Shown here: positions 58,359 to 64,000 of the stretch, piece after piece
Numbering within the stretch: the stretch's first letter is position 1
Layout: every line of letters starts with the position of its first letter
DNA from: Lamellibrachia columna
Taxonomy: Eukaryota; Annelida; Polychaeta; Sabellida; Siboglinidae
NCBI GenBank assembly: GCA_963662155.1
Contig: OY759261.1
Location: 3,102,227 to 3,166,226, forward strand
Direction: 5' to 3'
DNA: 64,000 nucleotides
Program-made: the position numbers and the translations under genes
Notes under the pieces: generated by a model
The model's database searches: none
Seen by the model: the letters and a program-made list of their open reading frames with translations, nothing else
What the model was told of the DNA's origin: nothing

Positions 58359-60907
58359 CTATCTCTTCGGAGGCATTCTTGCTCTCTCCGGATATCTGCA
58401 TACAGCCTTCTCTTGTGGTTCACTCCTGGGTGTACTCTCACTTGTTGAACTTGTGCACAACACTGCGGATGACTGTGTACTGGGTGTACTCACATCTTGG
58501 CTGGCATCCATCAGTGTTGGCGGTTTCAGTGTTAGCCCACTGTCCATGGATGACTGGTATGATTCCCTGCTGAGTAGCAGGTGTTGGCGATTTCGGCACA
58601 TTACACGTCCATCCTCCAACTTGACATCATATGACCATGGACCTGATGATCTCATGACTCTTGCTTTGACAAGCCACTGACAAGATTTCACCTGCACAGT
58701 CGAGCTGAGGTGAAGCTCGGGCAATGGTTTACCATTGTCATTGCGTCTTGTTATTCTCTTCTGGAACTTCTCACATCAATAGTTTGCAGAAGGCAACAGA
58801 GTTCTAAGTTTCCATCCCAGTAACAGTTCAGCTGGTGATTTACCTTTGTCCAAGGGTGAATCTCTGTATGCTAGCATCGCTAGATAAGGATCCTCTCCTT
58901 TCTCTGCAGCTTTTGTCAGTAGGCGCTTGATCACCTTGACGCCATTCTCTGCAAGCCCATTGGACTGAGAGTAGTATGGGCTGGACATTTTGTGATCAAA
59001 GCCCCATTCCTCTGCAAATCTTTGAAACTCAACAATGGAGAATTGTGGACCTCCATCCGACATTAGTGTGGTAGGAATGCCATATCTTGAGAACAACGCT
59101 TTGAGGTGGACAATAACTTGTCCACCTCAAAGCGTTTCACTTGACAACAGCGCTGTCTCTGTATAATGCGGGAAGCAGTCAGTCGTGAGAAGGTACGGCT
59201 TCTGTTTCAGGTAGAAAATGTCACACGCAACTGTTGTTGCTGTGCATAACGATTCTTCTGGCAAACGTCACATCTGCTGACAAAGTCACACACATCACTG
59301 TTCATATTAGGCCAGTATATGACATCTCTGGTTCTTCGTTTGCATTTCTCGATGTCGAGATGTTCTTCATGCATGAGTGCTCGCATTTGCTCGCATTCGG
59401 TATAACAATCCTGTGGCCCTTCAGTAGCACACCATCTACAACTGTCAAGTCTTCAACAAATGTTGCGTATGGCTTAGGGCATGTCTTAGGATCATCAGAG
59501 AAAGCTCTTGATAGCGCGTCTGCTATTATCAGGTGTTTGCCTAGCGTGTAGCTGAGTGTGCAGTCGTACTTCTGAACTCGTAGCAACAAGCGCTGCAGTC
59601 ATGGTGGTGCAACACAGGCCGGTTTCTGTGACATTGCAATGAACGGCTTGTGATCTGTCTCCACTGTGAAGTTACATCCATAGGTGTAACTATGGAATCT
59701 TTCGCATGCAAATACCACTCTGAGCTGTTCCTTCTCGATTTGTGCATAATTGCGTTCAGCTGCTGTCGTGTAATGTGATGCATATGCGAAAGGAATCCAC
59801 TGGCCATCAGCCTCTAGTAGTAGAGCTGCTCTGATGCCATCTTTGGATGCGTCACTAGAGACTTTCACAGGCTTTTTCTCATCGTAGTACTGTAGCACCG
59901 GATGACTGAACAGGATCTGTTTGATTCTCTGCCTTGCTTTCTCGTGCCCAGGCGGCCACTGCCAGTCTGCGTCCTTCTCTAGTAGCGAGCATAGAACCGA
60001 TGTCCTGGTTGACATATTCAGTATGAATCTTGCCATGTAAGTTACCATGCCCAAGACTTGTTGCAGTTCGCTTTGGTCTTTCGGTGTAGGCATGTCCTCA
60101 ATGGCTTGTACTTTCAAAGGGTTGGGCTTTACTCCTTGTGTCGTCACCATTTCTCCCAGGTATGGAAGCTCTGGCTGCCGGAAGTAGCATTTCTCACCGT
60201 TGAGACGCAACCCAATCTGTACTAACTTCTTCACGGCTTTCTCTAGACGCTCGTCGTGTTGTTCGATCGTGGACCCCCCATACGATGATATCGTCCATGT
60301 AGACACAGACGCCATTAACATCCTCAAGGTACTGGTACACTCCTTTGTTGGTATCTAGAAATGTTACCATTTAATTGCCTTGTTGAGGTCTTTTGGGTCG
60401 ATGCATATTCGGACTTCGCTGTTTCTCTTCTCGGTAATGACCATCGAGTTGACCCAGTCGGTTGGTTCATTTACCTTAGCCAGGTAACCTAACCATATCT
60501 GTCGATCGAGCTCTTCCTTGAGTCTTGGTCTCTTCGTGAAAACCACTCGCCGTGGTGCATGAATGATCCCTGTCGATCCCTCCTTTAGCACAAATGAGTG
60601 GGTGTCTGGCAAGCTTCCGTTGCCCTTGGGATGGGGATACTTTAGCTGTATCTCATCCTTCAGTGTTTTGAATGTGTGATCAATTGTGTCTGCATGCTTG
60701 ACAAGCTCTATTACACCTGTATATTGCTGGCTTCTTTGCGACATGGAGCAGTAATGCGATCTTCTGCTTGTCCGACTTTGTATCGAGTCCAGCAGCAACC
60801 AGGTACAGCTCAAACTCCTGCTTAAAATGACGCCAGTTTTCAGCAACATTCCCTGTCAAGTTCAGCGCCTCTGGTTGAGCAATAAATTCTGCCATACTAG
60901 TAAACAT
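58359..60907 (-). pseudogene. Ty3/gypsy gag-pol remnant with large deletions
   Basis: Minus-strand gag-pol in pieces. Gag start MFTSMAEFIAQPEALNLTGN and ENWRHFKQEFELYLVAAGLD (60907-60680), fused by deletion to the region before RT. Then EGSTGIIHAPRRVVFTKRPR and VNSMVITEKRNSEVRICIDP. The first half of the RT is deleted at about 60362, and the catalytic box remains as YMDDIIVWG. RNase H follows (KVSSDASKDGIRAALLLEAD, FTVETDHKPFIAM), then LQRLLLRVQKYDCTLSYT and an integrase lacking its N-terminal finger and first Asp: YGIPTTLMSDGGPQFSIVEF, SQSNGLAENGV, KGKSPAELLLGWKLR. The C-terminus is at 58359-58724. At least three deletions and several stops. Confidence 0.92.
59095..59136. repeat. Perfect 19-bp hairpin at an integrase breakpoint
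   Basis: Arms 59095-59113 and 59118-59136 (AACGCTTTGAGGTGGACAA and its exact complement) with loop TAAC. The arm occurs exactly where the integrase core N-terminal half is lost, so it looks like an inverted duplication made at the deletion. Confidence 0.9.
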
Positions 60908-61344
60908 ATCTATTTAATGTTCACATAATCATACTAGCGGTAGAAACGTCTTTCACTGCTATACACAGACCTGCAGTAAGCAGCGGTACAGTGTGACATA
61001 CGTTCATGGAATGCCTACACAATTATGTTCAGAAATTCCTTGTTTGCTGGACATCATACAGCCAGGCAGTAGACAGCAGTGTATGATATGTTAAACACTA
61101 ATGTTCCTGGGCTTTGTCATCACAGCCAAACAAGGTCCAGAGTCCACACGTCCACAGAAATTCGAGGGCACAAACTTGTTTACATCGTTGTCCAACGGAG
61201 CAGTTTTCTACTTATACTGTGATTACTCACTTTTTTATTTATTTATCAATGGATCTAGTTAGCGACAAGGCTACATATTGTTGTAGATGACCTTTGCTAC
61301 AAATCTTATTCATTCTTGGTATTAGATCCATTTTCTAAAAACTA

Positions 61345-61496
61345 TGTTATGATTAGTTCTATCATAAATGTAAATTGACAACCAGTGTGCTCGAGTACAA
61401 GTGACAGCTGACGTAGCTTTACTTAGATCAAAAGGTCACCGGATGTTTACAGGGTATGGTGCACCAGATCGGATGTAAGACATTAATAACAACACA
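61345..61496 (-). repeat. LTR (5') of gypsy element
   Basis: 152 bp, pair of 58000-58151. Flanking 5-mers are GAGTC (left of 58000) and GTGTC (right of 61496), a TSD with one mismatch. The region 60908-61344 is the 5' leader, and no convincing primer-binding site was seen. Confidence 0.9.
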
Positions 61497-62200
61497 GTGT
61501 CCTTCTATTGTTCCGTCTCGCTGTCGCTTTGGTCCATGGGCTCTGTCAGTCTAGTTTGGAAATTTCTGCTTTATGAAAGCAAGTTTAGCCTGAGGTGAGG
61601 GTTTCCTTATTTAGTGTTCGGGTGGTGGATGTACTGTTCTCCAAGTACAAATGAGTAGTCAAAGGTGTTTGAGTGTTGACTTATTTAAACATTCGATTGG
61701 TGCCAGTATGGAAATAAATACTAAAAAATTGCCGGCGTCATTTTAATTGCAATCGCCAAAGCTGACAGTTAAACCGTGCTACATTTGTTTATACTGTTGT
61801 GGGTCAGTTGAAGCCTTGGTTGCCTTGACTGAGTCCATGCGTCGCCATCAGCATTGCTATCTGGACGGCCACAAACATGTCAGCCACATCAGTTGCCAGT
61901 GACATGTTAATGTACATGATAATCAGAAATTAAATATAATCGTATACAGCCTACGTTTTTACTGTCAGTATGTATATTCTGTTGTCTGTATTTGATGTTA
62001 CCCAGTTATCTTCAGTTTGCTTAAAAAAACTGGTCTAGACCACCAGAAATTTGGTAGGAAAACCAGATTTCCAAAGCTGGTGGTCCACTGCCCACCTCTG
62101 CTCATGGATACCTCCATTTTCAAAAACCCTTTTTGTTAAAAAAAAATGAGTGTTCCTATTCATACAATATTACATTTTACTCACCGTATTGTTGTCTGTA
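61497..62200. other. Intron sequence
   Basis: No feature recognised between the gypsy element and the 80-bp repeat. Confidence 0.4.
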
Positions 62201-62460
62201 CACCGTAGGGACCAATATCATAATTCAACCATTTACACCATATGGCTGAATAAGACAAATTAAAATTAACATGCCCTGCACACCATAGGGACCAATATCC
62301 TAATCCGACCATTTACACCGTATGGCCGAATAAGACGAATTAAAATTAACATGCCCTGTACACCGTAGTGGCCAATATCCTAATCCAACCGTTTCCACCG
62401 TATGGCCGAATAAGACAAATTAAAATTAACATTCCCTGTACACCGTAGCCGTAGGGACCA
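62201..62460. repeat. 80-bp tandem repeat, three copies plus a partial
   Basis: Units start at 62201, 62281, 62361 and 62441 (exact 80-bp spacing), each beginning CACCGTAGGGACC or close and containing TATGGCCGAATAAGACAAAT. Confidence 0.95.
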
Positions 62461-62584
62461 TTCCAGAACCCCTTATGACGCCAGAATGATAGGTGTTCGT
62501 CATTACACACAGCCCTTAAAATTTTTTTTATCTCTGTGACTCTAGATGCCCCTTCATCCGTGTTGATCGCATTCTCCAACACGC

Positions 62585-63025
62585 TCAAAACCACCACGAT
62601 GGGTAACTACATCCAGTAAACGATCCAAACCCCCGGTTCTTTTCCATATTAGCAACCATACCGCCCCAATAACCCTTAAAGGCGATCCGGCAATCCAAAC
62701 CCTTACAGACAGACCCTGGCGCAAAATCTACCTCGGTCGAGGCGACAAAACGCTCCAGCCAGTACACGTAACTGTCTCCCAGAACTAAAACCAAAGGTTT
62801 AGCAACCATCTTCACAATAATAGTGCAATTCGACTCACGTCTGCTTAACTGTGCTGCATTGTGCCCGCCACGAATATGGGTAAACAACTGGTGATCACCT
62901 TTCTTGGCTCGCGGGTCGAAGTTAAACAAATTTCGATCGACTGGCGTCCGTCTTTGCAGAAGAAATTCACCTGAAACACACTTACGAAAATACCTGATAA
63001 GATCAACCAACAATGAACTGATCAA
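62585..63025 (-). CDS. Minus-strand ORF with SGNH-like GDSY motif
   Basis: 146-codon frame. After LIRYFRKCVSGEFLL and DRNLFNFDPRAKKGDHQLFT comes VAKPLVLVLGDSYVYWLERF, which resembles block I of SGNH/GDSL hydrolases (GDS with the nucleophile serine). The rest of an SGNH domain is lost or out of frame, since IAFKGYWGGM is followed by a stop within 40 residues. Such domains occur in several invertebrate transposon ORFs. The frame may extend upstream past 63025 after a stop. It is a probable transposon remnant. Confidence 0.45.
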   Translation of the reverse strand: MISSLLVDLIRYFRKCVSGEFLLQRRTPVDRNLFNFDPRAKKGDHQLFTHIRGGHNAAQLSRRESNCTIIVKMVAKPLVLVLGDSYVYWLERFVASTEVDFAPGSVCKGLDCRIAFKGYWGGMVANMEKNRGFGSFTGCSYPSWWF

Positions 63026-63404
63026 TATCCTCGTTTCCAGAGTTGGTCTAACCTCGAACCACTTTCATTACCTTGTTATCCCACATAAAATCCCTTATGC
63101 GCCGCTGTCACTTGAATTCAAATTTAACACAACATGTGGAAAAGGTTCTAGGGCTAAGGTTGTATCTGCCTGTGTCTTATCGGCCAGTGCCACATGAAAG
63201 CGGAAGTTCTATAGATCAAATGATGGAATTTCTGTTCTCTTCACATCCATGTTTCCCCACAGCTAGATTCCCTGGGTTTTCACACGTGGGGTTCAAAAGA
63301 CGAGGTGTTTCACAAAGTACGCCTTGGCCCCCTGCATTGTGAAAAAGTTGACAAAAGTAGCAGATGCCCTACGAGTTTGTCATTATGTTTATTGAATCTC
63401 TAAG

Positions 63405-63608
63405 CAAGATGATAAATCAAACAACTTGATATACTCGAGTATATTACCTACTGATGAGGAGGGAACACGTACAAGATAATAAACCAAACAACTTGATATA
63501 CTCGAGTATATTACCTACTGACGAGGAGGGAGCACATGTACAAGATGATAAACCAAACAACTTGATATACTCGAGTATATTACGTACTGACGAGGAGGGA
63601 GCACATGT
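63405..63608. repeat. 67-69-bp tandem repeat (three copies) with an embedded palindrome
   Basis: Units start at 63405, 63472 and 63541. Each contains the perfect 16-bp palindrome ATATACTCGAGTATAT. Confidence 0.95.
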
Positions 63609-63765
63609 ATATTTCCTAATATAATTCTCAGTTTGTCACCCTAGTACATCACCATGGTGTGTCACTGAATGTTGTGAGTACCATATGTTGCTTGTTGATT
63701 TCATGTGTTCACAGAATAACTGATTCCATTATGAGGTACTCTACTTTCTGTTTCATTATTTTTAG

Positions 63766-63850
63766 TCATGCAGAGCCACACAAGAGCAGTGAGTTTGTTG
63801 GCAAGCTGGAAGATACGAAGATTCGTGTGTTTCCAAATGGAGAAGACTGG
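63766..63850 (+). CDS. IRE1/RNase L-like kinase gene, exon j (after the kinase domain)
   Basis: Acceptor TTATTTTTAG, donor GTAAGC. Phase 2 entry joins AG of exon i with T to give a serine: (LQ)SHAEPHKSSEFVGKLEDT, KIRVFPNGEDW. It exits in phase 0. The segment resembles the linker between the kinase and KEN RNase region of IRE1-like proteins. The usual HPFFW-type start of that region is not seen, so a phase 2/2 exon may have been missed in the 22.9-kb intron before it, or the gene lacks it. Confidence 0.7.
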
Positions 63851-64000
63851 GTAAGCACTAATAAGTTTATATTTGTTTACATTTCGTATAGTATATATTA
63901 GTATGAATATTGTGCACATTACTACTGTGTGTTTGTTTTAAGGATGTAATAATTTACTCTTGTTGTCAGTTAATCAAAACTAAGTCCAGATTGATTTGTA

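Noticed and set aside
60908..61344. Primer-binding site of the gypsy element
   Set aside because: TGGATCTAATACC lies about 14 bases inside the 5' LTR on the minus strand, but it matches no tRNA 3' end that I can be sure of.
62904..63342. Plus-strand frames opposite the SGNH-like ORF
   Set aside because: They overlap the better minus-strand frame and have no motifs.

Overview
The window is nuclear DNA of an invertebrate metazoan. It has GT-AG introns, AT-rich introns, and remnants of at least eight superfamilies of transposable element (TE): CR1-like and other LINEs, an RTE-like LINE, a Penelope-like element, BEL/Pao, Ty3/gypsy, DIRS, and several DNA transposons. This mixture is typical of marine invertebrates. 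The sequence alone does not separate sponge, cnidarian, mollusc or amphioxus. No bacterial-style genes, CRISPR arrays or rRNA genes were seen.

The only host gene I can support lies on the + strand and spans almost the whole window. Nine or ten exons with matching splice phases (3758-3859, 4603-4687, 14760-14818, 27404-27558, 29009-29174, 31476-31676, 36247-36364, 37020-37117, 40644-40849, 63766-63850) encode a coiled or helical N-terminal stretch and then a protein kinase domain of the IRE1/RNase L type. It has AVK lysine, HRDLKPAN loop, DFD instead of DFG, and GTKYWLPKE activation segment. The last exon probably leads into a C-terminal RNase (KEN) domain beyond the window. The gene is open at both ends. 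Its last visible intron is about 22.9 kb and is packed with TEs.

Layout. 1-3590: 61-bp satellite. 4.7-9.1 kb: RTE-like LINE, BEL/Pao, hAT and CR1 scraps. 9.6-10.7 kb: 27-bp minisatellite. 12.0-14.0 kb: the best preserved CR1 copy, with an uninterrupted 622-codon RT frame. 16.6-20.0 kb: a LINE with ORF1 and endonuclease. 20.4-25.2 kb: CR1, gypsy, CR1 and a tRNA-derived SINE. 26.6-28.6 kb: two minisatellites. 32.2-34.65 kb: a Penelope-like element with an internal 307-bp tandem duplication. 37.2-39.1 kb: CR1. 41-45.7 kb: a mosaic CR1 copy whose ORF1 was split by a DNA transposon (TSD CACTG), itself split by a TA-flanked MITE. 46.0-47.2 kb: a piggyBac derivative that kept N- and C-terminal pieces and lost the core. 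47.6-49.8 kb: DIRS. 50.8-51.1 kb: a 5'-truncated CR1 with clear TSDs. 51.6-54.4 kb: a Mutator-like element with ~270-bp TIRs and a 9-bp TSD. 54.4-56.2 kb: a large palindrome whose centre holds a canonical histone-mRNA 3' stem-loop plus a U7-type downstream element. 56.9-58.0 kb: LINE. 58.0-61.5 kb: a gypsy element with both LTRs. 62.2-63.6 kb: tandem repeats and an SGNH-like ORF.

The TEs do not form one functional pathway. They are successive insertions into introns of the kinase gene. The most unusual items are the kinase itself, the histone-type 3' signal inside the palindrome, the 9-bp-TSD long-TIR element, and the dated nesting order at 43.5-45.4 kb.
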